Below, one piece after another: positions 23,690-37,173 of a stretch of DNA of 64,000 bases (position 1 is the first letter of the stretch; every line of letters begins with the position of its first letter). A program made the position numbers and the translations under genes. A model generated the notes under the pieces. That model had not been told where the DNA came from. It ran no database searches and saw only the letters and a list, made by a program, of their open reading frames with translations. This DNA is from Datisca glomerata. Lineage: Eukaryota; Streptophyta; Magnoliopsida; Cucurbitales; Datiscaceae. The stretch lies in assembly GCA_003255025.1 (NCBI GenBank), contig QANY01004097.1:186001-250000 (forward strand), written 5' to 3'.

Positions 23690-26600
23690 CATGCATATTG
23701 CGACAATGATACATTTGGTAATTTATTGAACAATGAACATGGTTCAGACTCTATTCCATCACAGCAACCGGTTGATGATGTAAATGAAGAATGATGGGAT
23801 TCTAGGATGATTCTGATGTTAGAGACCTTTATGACTTGGTTAAAGATATTAATCAACCACTATATCCAGGTTGTGAAGAATTCTCAAAATTTTCATTTAC
23901 TATGAACCTATATCACATTTAATGTCTCGATGGATTGAGTGTCAAATCATTTTCTTCCCTTCTTGAATTGTTGAAAAGAGCATTTTCTATGGGTGTTTAA
24001 CTTCCAAATACATTTTATGAAGCAAAGAAACTGATTCAGAAGTTAGGAATTGGTTATGAAAAAATAGATGTGTGTCAATATGATTGTATGTTGTATTGGA
24101 AAGAAAAAGAGAAAGACCAAGTATGTGAAAGTTGTGGTATTTCAAGATGGGTTGCCAATGAAACAAATTGTGAGCATATGTCTCAAAGAAAGAAGAAAAC
24201 GAAGAAAATACCCTGCCAAAGTATTGTGTTCCTTTCCTTTAAAATACATATACAAAGGTTATATATGTCCTCTAAAACTGCTGAAAGTATGAGATGGCAC
24301 CATGAGGAATGCACTAAGGATGATGTTTTGAGATATCCTGCTGACTTAGATGCTTAGAAAGTTTTTGATGATAACTTCAAAGAATTTTCTTCAGAACTGT
24401 ATAATGCTAGGTTGGGGTTAGCTAGTGATGGTTTCAACCCGTTCAGAAATGAGTACAAGTTATAGTACTTGGCATGTAATTTTGATTCCATACAATTTAC
24501 CTCATTGGATGTGCATGAAGTAAATAAATTTTATACTGTCTACACTCATTCTTGGGCCTATGATGGCAGGTAACACTATTGATGTGTATTTGCAACTTTT
24601 GATTGAATAACTAACATAATTGTGGGAGGTTGGTGTAAATACATATGATGCATCACGAAATGAAATGTTTAAAATGTGTGCATCATTATTATGGACTATC
24701 AATGATTTTCCTGCGTATGTCAACTTGTCTGGATGGAATACGAATTCACATCTTGTGTGCCCTCATTGTAAATTTGACACACATCATATACGCTTGAAGC
24801 ACAATAATAAGTATTATGGGTCATCGATGATATCTGGAGGATGATCACATATATCGCTTCGATATCCAAAATTTTGATGGTACTATTTAGGAGAGACCAC
24901 CTCCCATTTCAGCATCGGGGTCTATAATTTACGAACAAGTGCATGATATAAATGGCATACTTGGAAAGGAAGTGATTGGCAAAAAAATAAGGGGAAATTG
25001 TGTTCAATATTGGAAAAAGAAGAGTATAATTTTTGAACTTTCTTATTAGGAGTTTAATCTTATACGTCATAGCATTGATGTTATGCATGTGGGGAAAAAT
25101 GTATGTGATAACATTATTGGGACACTTCTAAATGACAAATGGAAGTCGAAAGATAATTTAAATGCACGTCTAGACCTTTGAGACCTGAATGTAAAGCATC
25201 GTCTCCATCCAAAAGTCGATAAAAAAAAGTCTCCATTACCCCATGCTTTCTTTACAATGTTAGTCGAAGAGAAAAAATATGTTTTGTCAAGTATTGAAAA
25301 GCATCAGAGTTCCTGATGGATATGCCTCAAATATATCTCATTGTATTGTTACAAAGAATCATAAAATTTAAGGTCTTAAAAGTCATGATTCTCACATCAT
25401 CATGGAGCATTTTTTATCGATCACACTAAGAGGGTCACTATCACTGAATGTGAATTTGGTGTTATTTGAATTGAGATGGTTTTTTAAAGAATTGTGCTCG
25501 ACAAATCTTCGAAGGGACATGATCGATAAACCTCAGAATTGTATTATTGTCATACTTTGTCAAATGAAAATGATATTTTCGCTAGCATTCTTCACCATAA
25601 TGGTTCATTTGGATTCTGTGGTAAAAATTGCAGGACAAAGGTAAGATTAACATAGTTTATTTACCATTCAAATATATGATTCTACGTAATGATTTGCTCA
25701 GTATGGGTTATTTGTACTTTTGTTAGGTATTTAGGTAAGCTAATATCTTATGTGCGCAACAGAGCTCGTCCTGAAGGTTCCATTGTCGAGGCTTACATTA
25801 TGGATGAGTGTATAACATTTTTTTGAAGGTATTTAGATAGATTGGAAACAAAATTTAATCGACCAATAAGGAATAATGATTTTATATATGAGCAAGCAAC
25901 ATAAAATGCTTCTCTCTTTTGTATTTTAGGCTGACCAACAAAGAAGGTAAACAACTTATGTGCATGATAGCATCACATTGACACAAGCACATCAATTTGT
26001 GTTATTTAATTGTGATTTGGTTGATCCATTTTGTAAGTAAGTCTCAATATATGCCTTGGATAAACTTACATCCCTTTTCAGGCTGTCAGTTTTGTGTGTT
26101 GCTAATATTAGTATATCTAAAATAATTGCAGGGAATTTGCGGATAGTTAGAAAAGACAACATTGTAGTTGTCGACCTTCTCATAATGAAGTCGAACGCGT
26201 ACTTCATGATAAATTTATTGGTTGGTTTACATCTAAAGTAAGTTCAATAGATCTACTTGAATTATTTAATAATATATAAATAAATAGATGTTGAATACTT
26301 TTTTAATGAATAGATAACCAAAATGAGAAATAATGCGTTAGAAGAGTTGAGATGGTTAGCTCAAGGTCCAAACATTGTGATGAAAAAGTATGATAGACAC
26401 AATGTTAATGGTTTTTCATACAAAGGAAAGTGGTAGTCATCCTAAGTCTCAAAATAGTGGAGTCATGGTAACATCAGAGATGACAAGTTATGCAAATGTA
26501 GGGATAGAGAGATGACTTACTATGGCATTCTCAAAGATATCATTGAAATGAATTATTGTGAGAAATTCAAAGTGATTTTATTCAAATGTGATTGGATTGA

Positions 26601-26990
26601 ACCTACCAACGGTATTGGAGTAAAAACTTATCGATATGGGTTTTCACTTGTTAATTTTTCACATTTGACCCATATCGGAGAGCATTTGAAGCACGAGCCA
26701 TTTATCTTTGCACCACAACCACGTTTGGTATATTATGTTTATGATCCAAAGGATAAAAACTAGCATGAAATTGTCCATACAAAACCTAGATATTTGTATG
26801 ACATTGGAGTATTAGAGCTGGAAAGTGATACCGAAATCCATCATAACGATGAAGTTCTCAACGGACAAAGTCTAGAAAAAGTGAATTTAGTTCGAGTAGA
26901 TGTTGATGGTTTTAATTTTGAAGACATGGCATATGATTACAATACTGATCATGATAACAATGTTTCTAAATAATGTGATTACATGTTTCA
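23690..26990 (+). pseudogene. CACTA TNP2-type transposase, broken
   Basis: The catalytic transposase gene of a CACTA element. In order I see: LYPGCEEFSKFSF with YEAKKLIQKLGIGYEKI and CMLYWK plus a CESC pair (23859-24150); the RYPADLDA block (24330); the tnp2 core with GVNTYDASRNEMFKMCASLL and CPHC (24632-24775); NVCDNIIGTLLN (25098-25133); a DUF4218-like block with LRSHDSHIIMEHFLS and RNRARPEGSIVEAYI (25375-25800); and a DUF4216-like block MTYYGILKDIIEMNY ... FTLVNF-like (26512-26763). Exons are split by AT-rich introns (for example about 25650-25725 and 26240-26310). Many in-frame stops (for example 23920, 24355 and 24462) make it a pseudogene. The TNPA-like gene follows downstream, the usual CACTA order. 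Confidence 0.88.
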
Positions 26991-27119
26991 TAAATAGGTA
27001 TCTTTTTATATTCTCTAAGTTATAAAATATTTTCTAAGTCAGATATAGTCATAATGATTAACATGTGTAGGATTACACCATGAGATCATTGAGACGACAA
27101 TCATCGCGCTCAAATACTC

Positions 27120-28584
27120 TATTGAATATTGACTCTTCTACCGAATCTGGAGGATCAAATCCACATCATGATATGAATATGGAAACAAAATATTTGTTCG
27201 CTCTTGTTCAAATTAATTGAGATAATAAAGTAGTGTTTCATTTAATTATCATAATGTTATTCAATGTTTTGTTAAATAGGACAATCTAAGCGGCATAAGT
27301 GTGGACGAGCATAGTTGTCATCTATTTAGGCCAGATCAGGCGATGATATAATACATGTGTCTTTCAATGAGCTTGGTCAGGCCATTGGTGGTAATAAAGA
27401 CCAGTTTGTAAACTTTTATGGTACCGTTGCTAGACAACATAACATTTTACCCATACAATATGATTAAAGGCATGTGTCACGTTATCATAAAGATCAAGCG
27501 TAGGAAATAGTGAAAGTGTGGTTACTTGTATGTTTATATATATAATTGCATTTTAATATTTTGTAGTCAAAATATCTTGTCTATGAAAGTCATAAAGCAT
27601 ACGTTTTGTCATCCTTAAATTACAAATGGAAGGATAAGAAGAGAAAAATAAAGAATGCATATATGGAAAAATATAAAACGGAAGAAGAGCCATTGCAACA
27701 TTGGAATGATGCTATTCCAAAAGAGAGTTTTGTTGCAATAATTCGTAAATGGTATTCGGAAGAAGGAAATGTATGATTTTTTATTATGCTTCTATGATTA
27801 ATTGTATATGAAATAAACTAAATTTTATTTCTCTTTCATAAATATAGAAGCAAGTTGCAACTAACAGAACATCACGGGGTAAACTAAAATACCCTCACAC
27901 ATTGGAACGTACCAGTTTAGCAACGAAAAAAGTATTAATGGTAAATTCTAAACTTTATAATTGTCTTAATCAGTTTTATTTTAAGTATATTTAATCATAT
28001 ATTCTCATTTGATAGACACAACTCCTTCAAAGAGAGCCCTCAAGAATGGAGCTATTTATAGTCTCACTTGAACGGAAAGATGGAACTTATGTAAATGAAG
28101 AGACTGCAAACGTTGCTGTAAGTATAAGTTATAATATTAATACCAAGTTTTTAAATAGTGATGGCATGTTTGCTCATATTAAGTCTTAATTTTGTACTAT
28201 GCGAAACTTAAAGAACGCATAAGCCAACTTTTGAATGGTGATTATGATCCAATTTCACCAAACAATGTGCTCTCACAAGTATTGGGTCCAGAGCATCATG
28301 ATGGAAGAGTACATTCATTAGGACTCGGGGCAACTCCATCTACAGTGTTCTTGCATTACCATAGGAAATCATTCACGCAAGATTCTTCTCGTTTATCAAC
28401 TGAGTTAGAATCCCAACGTACACCAGTAACTGTGTTGGAGGCTCAATGCGCACGGGTGTCTCAGTTAGAGGCTAAATGTTCAGATATGTGTGAGAAATAT
28501 GAACGGGTCAAGTCTAAATGTGCAGAGATACGTTCTCAGCTAAGCTTACTTATGAAGTGTATGCAAGACTCCCGTAAAGATTAG
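27120..28584 (+). pseudogene. CACTA TNPA-like transposase (Ptta/En/Spm family), copy 2
   Basis: Second gene of the element. The plant transposase (Ptta/En/Spm) signature reads SFNELGQAIGGNKDQFVNFY (about 27362-27421), followed by GTVARQHN and, after an intron, a lysine-rich block with YESHKAYVLSSL (about 27580). Further exons at 27670-27775 and 27850-28120 lead to the last exon, 28192-28584. That exon is fully open, starts KLKERISQLL and ends in a coiled-coil-like region with regular L/E spacing. Stops in the middle exons show decay, but this copy is better kept than that at 1-1112. The family binds subterminal repeats. Confidence 0.8.
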
Positions 28585-28839
28585 GGTAGGGTTTGGGTGT
28601 TGAATTTTATTTAATACTTGTGAGATACTTTGTTATATTATGAATTTTCATACTTTGAATTCATTAGACAATTTGTATTGATAATCTAATATAGGATATA
28701 TAAGTAATGATTTGATGTTTTATAATTAAGCGCCATGCAAATATGTAGAATGATATTGCTGACTATTGTGGACATATATAGGATGTTAAAATTGTTATAT
28801 ATATTGGAATTTTCAGGAACATGCAGAAATTAATAGGAG

Positions 28840-29301
28840 GTTGTGAAAGCAAAGCTTTTCACGATGGTTTACGAACCGTCATGAAAAAGGAGTAAGACGT
28901 TTGTTCAATAGCGACGGTTTCAGAATGGTTGCTATTACTGTGTATACTAACAGTTTAAAAAAATAGTCGCTAAATACTGGAAAAGCAGGCGCGAGGGTTC
29001 TTAAATCTACCACGACGGTTATGCAACTGTCACTCAAAAACTTAAAATAATAGAGCAGATGCGACAGTTCTAATTAACCGTCGGTATAGATTATATGATG
29101 ACGGTTCATAACTATCGTAACCGATAATGAAATCATCATCTATAGCGACGCTCCTCCTACAGTTGCCAAAACCGTCGACAAATCAAGCCCGATGGCGGTG
29201 ATCTTGATGGTTCGTAAGCTATCGTTGTTGCTTTTACGATGGTTAGAAACCGCCACCGTAGATGCATTAAACCGTCACCGTAGATAGCTTTTCTTGTAGT
29301 G
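28840..29301 (+). mobile_element. CACTA 3' subterminal repeats and terminal inverted repeat, copy 2
   Basis: Same array of ACGGTT/AACCGT motifs as 1361-1805, ending CTTTTCTTGTAGTG at 29288-29301. No matching CACTACAAGAAA 5' end was found upstream to 22100, so this copy has lost its 5' terminus. Confidence 0.85.
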
Positions 29302-32300
29302 AAAATTGACTATTATGATTTGCAAGGTTCTAAGGCTTCCTTAAAAATGCCCATAAATATATACTTTGTAATTGTAATTTTTAGCCCAATTTTCTTCTAT
29401 CTTCTCCAAATAGAAACTCTCCCAAACTTGAAAATATGCTCAGTTTTAGAAATGAATAAAAATATTGATCAGGTAATTGTTGTATAGTGGATAAAGGAAG
29501 AGTTAGAAAGGAATGGCGTAGAGAAGAATTAGATTTTTAAAATGGAAGAGTTATTTAAGGAAGAGTTTTAATTTGATTTTCCACAAAATTATGAAAAATG
29601 TATCTAACAAGTGTGTATGTGGTCTGACCTTAAATGTGATAAATGAACGGGTAAATAATAAACTCCACATTGTGATGTGTATGAATAGTTTTACATTATG
29701 TGTATGTCATGTCATAAAAGCGTAAGTACTGCGGTGCTAAATAGAATTGCTCTGAAATTCTTATACCTTACATTTTTCTGGGGATTTGAGCTTAAACTCT
29801 TTTTTATATTCTTTTTGGATATCGAGGAGTCCAAAACCACATCCGTTCATGGAAGGTGATAAACACGTCGTTCGTTGATCATATAATTAAGAGTATGACA
29901 TATATGGGTGTGATGTGCATCTAATGGGTCCAAGACGTGGGAGTGGCATAAATCAAACTAACATAATTGGCCGAGTCCATGGAATAGTTATGGACAAGAC
30001 ACAGTATAATGCAAGCGAGTCCAACCAACAAAGATAACAGACGAAATCTTAATGGATATTACTGGGGCCCAGGAATAGGGTAGATTGCTAAATTGCTGCG
30101 GGATATTCTCACACTACTATAAGGGCGGTTTGGTACGTGTTAAGTGAGAATGTTGAAAAAATTAAGTTGCTGAAAAATTTAAGCGATAAAATTAGATGAT
30201 AAGATATTAAGATTATTATGTTTGGTAACACACGGTTAAGTGAAAAATTTTATTGGAAAGTATGATTTTCTTGTTTGATATGTAGGATACTTAGGTAAAG
30301 CTGTGTGAAAAATTTTGATAAAATTATTAAAAAAGTTATATAAATTATATGAAAGTAATAAAATTATTTATTATATATAATTTCTTTTTTATCAACTTTA
30401 TATTTATTATCAATGGTTATTTACAGATTCTAATACACACTATGTCTTATATATATACATTATTCTACCCACTAATTAATTAACTATTTTATTAACTCCA
30501 CCAATAAAATAAAATCAACTATTTTTCTCTTACTACGTCAAAAATTAAAATAATTTTTTACATACACCATACAAATAAATTTAATGACAAATTGTTCAAA
30601 ATTACATAGCAAAATTTTCTCTGATACCATGAAATTAATTATAACATATAATTTCCCTCTTTTATATATAAAAATAAATTTGATATAAATAACCGTCATT
30701 CATATTAATACATTAAAATATTTAATAATACATAACAGTTTCCTGTCACATATGCTTTTCTTTAGTAGATATGTATATCATGGTTATCAATTTTGTTCTA
30801 TTTTGGTTGAAACGGGTAAAATATTATGATTTCGGTACAGGAACAAAATGGAATATGGATGCAAATTTTTTTATATTTAAGTTAAATACAATCTAAAAGT
30901 GAATATAAATGATTGAGGAAAAACCCCTCTTCATGGCTTCGTCCTACGGGTCCGGTGTTCCACACAAAACATGAAACGTGATAAACAATCTCGTTATAGC
31001 CTTCTTTTTATAATTTTAATATTTTTAGACATTGATAGTTTATGAATAATATTTATTTCAGAGAAGGAAATAATTTTTAATTTCAAAGAAAATATTTGAT
31101 ATTATTTTAAATTTTATATTATACATATATGAAGAGTTTATCTATCCTTAATTCAAATTTAATATTTTATATCATTCATTTTAATTAACGCGCATATCTT
31201 AATCTCACGGGATGATCCCAAGACGAGTTTACGGGACGGCTATCGGGATAGGGGTCGAAAGGGATGAAAAAATCTCAAAATTTGGTATCGGGACCGGTTT
31301 GGTTTCTCTAAGACTAGAACGAGATCTGACGAGATTTTAGGATCATGATATTTTTGTGAGGTTTCGGTCTTGAAGAAAATAAAATATCAAAATCAAGTAT
31401 GAAGAATTGAAATAAATAATGATATTTTTATGAGAATTTGAGAAAGTAAAAGTTATTTTGAAACATGTGTACATGTTTTGTAATATGTGTAAGTGAATGG
31501 GAAATTATTTGGTAAAGCTGACTTTTGAGGGAAAGTGGTAGAGAAAGTTATGTGGGATTCTTATTCAGCGAAGTCAAATAAATCTACTATCTCAAATGAG
31601 AATACTTGAAACAAATGTGGGAAAGTGCTAGAAAATAAGTTTACCACGCACTTTACCATGCTGACAGATGGAACCAAAAGCCCTCTAAAGGTCGCGATTA
31701 CATGCCAAACATATTGCTATCTAAGAAATTTCCTCAATTGGGATGTATTAACACAATAACAGAACCCTAAATTTATGAAAAGAATAACCCATCAAAGGTA
31801 ATCTATGTACATGGGAAGAAGGAGACATCCAAATGGTCAAATTAATCTTCATAAGAGGTATATAAATCTAAGGTATACCTAATATGTTATGATCATTGAA
31901 GCCTAGGATACAAGTGAGACTAAATTGTCCATCAGAGGTCCTTCAATAGTACCACCCCGGTGTTGTTCAAGGACAACTAACCTCATTTTGTAGTTTTTAT
32001 TTTGTTTCAGGTTTTCCAAAGACGACGGATTGTTTAACAAAGCCTTTTCAAGATTTTCAACTTTCACAAGTTGGTGCTTTCATTAAGAGTCAAAGAGTAG
32101 AACCCGAGGTTCTCCAATAACATTTTCTTGAGATACAAGTTATTTTGGACAGGTGTTAACATTATGCGGTTTGAATGCCCACATGGAAATCGATACCACA
32201 TTTGCCACCAACCAACCATCAGATACATCGCTTAAAGAACCAGGGGAAGAGATAAAAAATCCGGCTAAAATAAAATACGACAGCGGATATGAAGGTTATC

Positions 32301-32660
32301 GATACTACTGTTATAGTAGTTGCCCATGAAGGTTGCACGAGCGTGGAAAGAAAGTTTATCAAAAGAAAGCGATGACTGAAACTTTTCAACTCGGGTGACA
32401 GACATATGTAAAGGCAAAATCATTTAATTCACTAAAAGAGATTCAAGTTAGATGCATCACCTCATAATGACACTCACAATTTCTACCCAAATCGCAAACC
32501 ATCAAATTCAGAGGTGTTAGTTGGTGATGGTAGTACTGTACACGTAATATTCAAGCCCACCATGGAAAAAAGAGGAGGCTAAGCGGAGAAATCGCAAATG
32601 GTGCACCTCAACCTCTAGCAAGAATCGATGGAGAAGTGATATATTAAGAAGGATATCTGA
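29302..32660. repeat. Flanking sequence shared by the duplicated segments, copy 2, with a 2.2-kb extra block
   Basis: 29302-29990 and 32199-32660 match 1806-2470 and 2481-2940. The block 29991-32198 is absent from copy 1. It contains a TATA-like TATATAAATC at about 31859, and TTGGTGCTTTCATTAAGAGT at 32071-32090, a phrase resembling the start of internal sequence in some plant gypsy elements, so part may be an LTR and leader. I see no coding domain. Confidence 0.65.
30121..31690. mobile_element. Possible hAT-like non-autonomous element
   Basis: AGGGCGGTTTGGTACG near 30121 and its imperfect inverse, GGAACCAAAAGCCCT, near 31673-31687 resemble hAT-type ends. The interior is AT-rich and non-coding. 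I could not find a clean 8-bp target duplication, so this is tentative. It lies inside the block missing from copy 1. Confidence 0.3.
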
Positions 32661-34115
32661 TCTATAAATGAATTTAAGTAAATTGGGTACTTTCTGATCT
32701 TGTCCATTTCATACGAGCCCTTCTGGTCGCATCATATAGATGTTTTCTTCAAAAGACCTATTAAGAAAAGTTATCTTTATGTTCATTTGACATATCTCAT
32801 ATTCAAAACTATCAGCTATGGACAAAAGGATTTGAATGGATTTTAGCGTGGCCACAGGGGAGAATGCTTCTTCATAATTGACTCTCTCCCTTTGTGTGTA
32901 ACCCTTGGCTACTAACTGTACCTTGAAAGTCTCTACTTTTCCATCTACACCTTTTTTCTTCTTGAATATGCATTTACATCCAATGGGCCTGCATCTTTAG
33001 GTGGATCAATAAGTTCTTAGATGGAATTGAAATACATAGATTTCATTTCCTAGTTCATGGCTTCTTGCCATTTCTCCTTTTCAGGATCCTCAATTGCTTC
33101 TTCATAAGATAATGGATCGTCTTTATCAGTACCTGACATCAGGACATGTGCTTCTAGTTCATAGCGAACTGGTTGTCTCACAACCCTCCCACTACGTCGT
33201 TGCATTTAGGTTTCCTTTTTGGGAATTGTTGTTTCTCTGGTTCGTCGTTTATCAATAGAAATTGAAGGTGGTCTAATCTCATCAGCGGCTAATTTCTCAA
33301 GAACTACTTTGCTACGAGGTTTGTAGTTTTGCATATAGTCATGTTCAAGGAAGGTCGTATTTGTCGACACTAACACCTTTTGATCCTTGTGACTATAAAA
33401 GCACCACCTCTAGTCTCTAAGGCATAGCCTATGAATATGCATACCTCAAACCTTGAGTCTAACCTTCCGGTCTTCGGTCTAAAGACGTGAGCAGGACACC
33501 TCATGTATGGAAATGATGCAAACTAGGTTTAGAGCCATTTCATAACTTTAAAGGCATCTTGCTTACAGACTTAGAAGGAACTACATTCAAAATGTAAGTT
33601 GCCGTGTGTAGTTCATATTCGCAAAATGTAAGTGATAGTGATAAGTAGCTTAACATTAATCTAACTATATCCAATAAGGTTCGATTTCTCCTCTCTGCAA
33701 CACCATTTTGTTGTGGTGTTCCAGGTGCTGTGAGTTGGGATGACATTCCACACTTCTACAAATAATCATTGAATTCTAAATCCAAGTATTCACCGCCTCG
33801 ATTGGATAGAAGTGTTTTCAATGATTTGCCTAATTACTTTTCAACTTCAGCTTTGAAGTCTTTATACTTTTCAAAATTTTCAGACTTTCTTTGCATTAGG
33901 TAAGTATAATCGTATCTTGAGTAATAAGTCCACAGACATTACTATATACTAGCTCAAGTGGTTCTTTGTCTATTTGGCTATTTCTTGTGAAAAGTCTCTT
34001 GGTCATTTTATCCTCTAGACAGGATTCACAAACAGGAAGAGTTCCAACATTTAGTTCTCTCAAAGCACCATACTTTGTTATCATGTTTAACCTATCTAGA
34101 TTAATATGTCCCAAC
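32661..34115 (-). pseudogene. Copia integrase and N-terminal RT remnant (element 2)
   Basis: Minus strand. GAG-pre-integrase lies at 33896-34114 (LDRLNMITKYGALRELNVGT, then CESCLEDKMTKRLF). The integrase core end at 33540-33746 reads APGTPQQNGVAERRNRTLLD, a Copia hallmark, then ILNVVPSKSV. The RT N-terminal part near 33020-33110 includes EDPEKEKWQEAMN and SMYFN. Stops and frameshifts separate the blocks. It would integrate and reverse transcribe the element but is inactive. Confidence 0.8.
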
Positions 34116-34329
34116 CTAAGATGTCAAATATATGTGTTATTATCACCGTGAAAAACTTATATCCAAAAAGTAAACGGATTGTCTCTAATGCTTTAGCTGG
34201 CACGATCACACCACTGCTAACTCTCCAAACAACCTCGCAATCATCCAGCTCCATTGACGAATCAAGCATCCGCAAAGAAGAACATACATGGTTAGTGGCT
34301 TCTGAATCAAGTATCTAGGATGACAAATC

Positions 34330-35254
34330 CTATTCTACTAAACAAGCTTCAAGAACAAGTAAATCATTTTTACCTTTCTTTTTCAGCTCGGAAAGATACT
34401 TGTTACAATTTATCTTCCAATGACCTTCAACCCCACAGTGGAAACATTCTCTCTTAGGATTGTTGTCTTTCTTGTTATTCTTGGCTTTTGGCGATGTCTT
34501 GGCTTTCTTCCCTTTCTTGTTCTTACTTTTACCATTTCCATTGATGATCTTCCTCTTGTTACTTTTAATAGTGGAAGAAGGTTTTTGCTCGACAATATTT
34601 GCATCGCCCTCTTTGGTCATTCTAAGGTTGAGTGACTCAAAAGTCTGCAGCTCATTCAACAATTGGATCATGTTGAATTGTAACTTGTTCGTAACATAGT
34701 TGGTCGTGAACGCAAAGCTGGTGTGAGCGACTCAAGTATAATGCTAACTTGAGTTCGCTCATCAATGGTCGCCTCATGTACTTATGTCCCATGCATTATA
34801 TTGATCATGTCCAAAACATGTTCTCGAACAGAAGTACCATTTCTCATCTTAGTTGTCATATAGCTCCTAGTGGCCTTATGACGACCTTGATCAGACTGCT
34901 ACCCAAACATTGTCTATAGAGATTCCATAATCTCATAGGCAGTCTTCATGCTTGGTTCTCAGAACATCATTCATGCTCATAAGCATGTAGCACTTCGTCT
35001 TATTGTTTGATATGATCTAAGCATCATGTTTGTCCCTAATATTCTTAGGGGCATTAGTAGGGGGTTGCTCAGGACATTTCTCAATAAGAACGAACATATG
35101 GTTCTCACAAATTAGCATCAAGTTCATATTTAAAACATACCAAATTCAATATAACCATTCACGTCCAAAATTATCATCATTCACGTCCAAAATTATCACC
35201 ATTCAATTTCTCGAGAGTGAGTAAAGCAGTAACAGGGTTGCTCAAGGTAGGCAT
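34330..35254 (-). pseudogene. Copia gag remnant (element 2)
   Basis: It starts at 35254 (MPTLSNPVTALLTLEKLNGD). The block 34330-34671 holds the Lys-rich linker and an intact CCHC knuckle, CFHCGVEGHWKINC, followed by KYLSELKKKGKNDLLVLEAC. A 21-bp tandem duplication (CATTCACGTCCAAAATTATCA, shortened here, about 35148-35190) and frame breaks in the N-terminal half disable it. The knuckle is better kept than in element 1. Confidence 0.78.
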
Positions 35255-37173
35255 AATAATGATAACTGAAATTTAAAACATACCAGATTCAATATAATTG
35301 ATAAATATCTAGAATTTGAAAAGTAAAAGTGATGCATGAATGCAACATAATAAACATACAAAATTTAACATTTACTAATCACGATAAAACAACCCAGTGA
35401 TTAATGTGCTGCCTTAAGGTCAGTCAGATTAACCTCAGACTGTTTATGAGACATTGTCATCCTTTTTAATTAAAACTTAAAATATCTTATATTTTCTTTT
35501 TTAACAATAATATATTGCTTGTTTGGTCAAGTTACAACTATCCACATGAAAGTTTAATTATGACTTTGTGAATGTAACCCATTATTTCAGATTTCATGAC
35601 TTGATTTAGAATATGTCGCCTTAGGGTTAGTCAAAACTAAACTACATCACTTTCTCCTATCTTCTTAAGAAGTCTAACATTGGTATTGGTACAAATCAAA
35701 ACATCCCAGGAGGGTTAAAACAAAGCCATCTCGAGGCTCTCACTGTATCTCACGGTGTTGTACTAATAATGGAGACCGTAGGTTAGATTGACATGTCAAC
35801 CTTCTCCCACTCACTATTTTAGGATTATGTGCTTCGATTTTTAACTAATTAATTAATTCTAAATTAATTACTAGTTAAAATAATAACCCTATGAATATTT
35901 AATAATCAGTTATGCCAATCTTATTGGTCTAAGTTCATTTAAGCTTCTAAAGCGCCTAAGTCATAATTAAGTGAACTTAGATTAACTAATTAATTATATT
36001 CATCAAACTTTAATAAAACTATTTTACTAAAGTTTGTTTTCCTAAAGGTTACTATAGCACTTGATGTGGTGATTACCAAGTTTTTACTTAAAACCTAACA
36101 GTTTAAATGCAATTGATTTTATAAAATAATACATATAAACATATTAGGACAATCCTAATAAATCATGTTTCTACTGATGAGATACATGATTAAATAAAGG
36201 TGTGTGAGATTTTCATGTATGGCATGTGATCGACTAATGTATGAACATGTTATCAAACATAACAATTAAAATAGGTATTTAATAATTAAATAAAATAATA
36301 ATTGACTAAGTGACTATTGGGTATTTCTAAAATACAACCCTTGAAATAAATAAATAAAATTACAAAACGAACTTTAAGAATACATATTTCTCAAATATTG
36401 TCTTCTCCTCCTGATGTCCGTCTTCATAATCTCCAAGCTTTGAACAAAATTCAATTTAATTAAAAAAAAGTATTTTTCTTAATTAAAATTGATTTCTATA
36501 ATTATCCCTTTAAAATAGTTGACTTTGACTTAACCAAATAAAGATTTTATTTTATTTGGTGAAAGATGGGTCAAACATAATCAACCTATTAATTTTTAAT
36601 TTATATAAAATTAAAAATTAATACTCAATTTCTAATTTTCATAATATCAAAAATTAAAAATAAATTTTAAAACTACATTAATTTCAAAATTTAATAAGAT
36701 AATTGATAGATTTAGGGTTATCATAAAAAATCTATAGTGATAGAGTTGGTTGGTATCAAGGTTCGTGTGAAACTTCCCTAAAAGTGACAACAACTGCCAC
36801 GGTGACAGGACTCACCTATCGTCGTCCCATCACCGCCGAAATAGTATTTCTCGGCGTGAACAATAAATTTTCCTGAACAATAAATTTCATCGTTCATCTT
36901 GTGCGTTCTTCGTCTTCTCGCGATAGGAATAATTACAATAATTATAAAAAAAATTACAAAAATTCCTACGCCCCAAAACGGCTTACAAGAGATCTAAAGA
37001 AAAATAAAATAAACAAAGCCTAACAAAATATTCACCATACAATCCATTACTTTTCATATATTCAAAAAACATAACCATCCATTCATCATACATATCTCAC
37101 AATATATGAATAATGTAAGAAAATCTACATAGTATTTAACATATAAATATATAAAGACCGCTCTGATAACATT

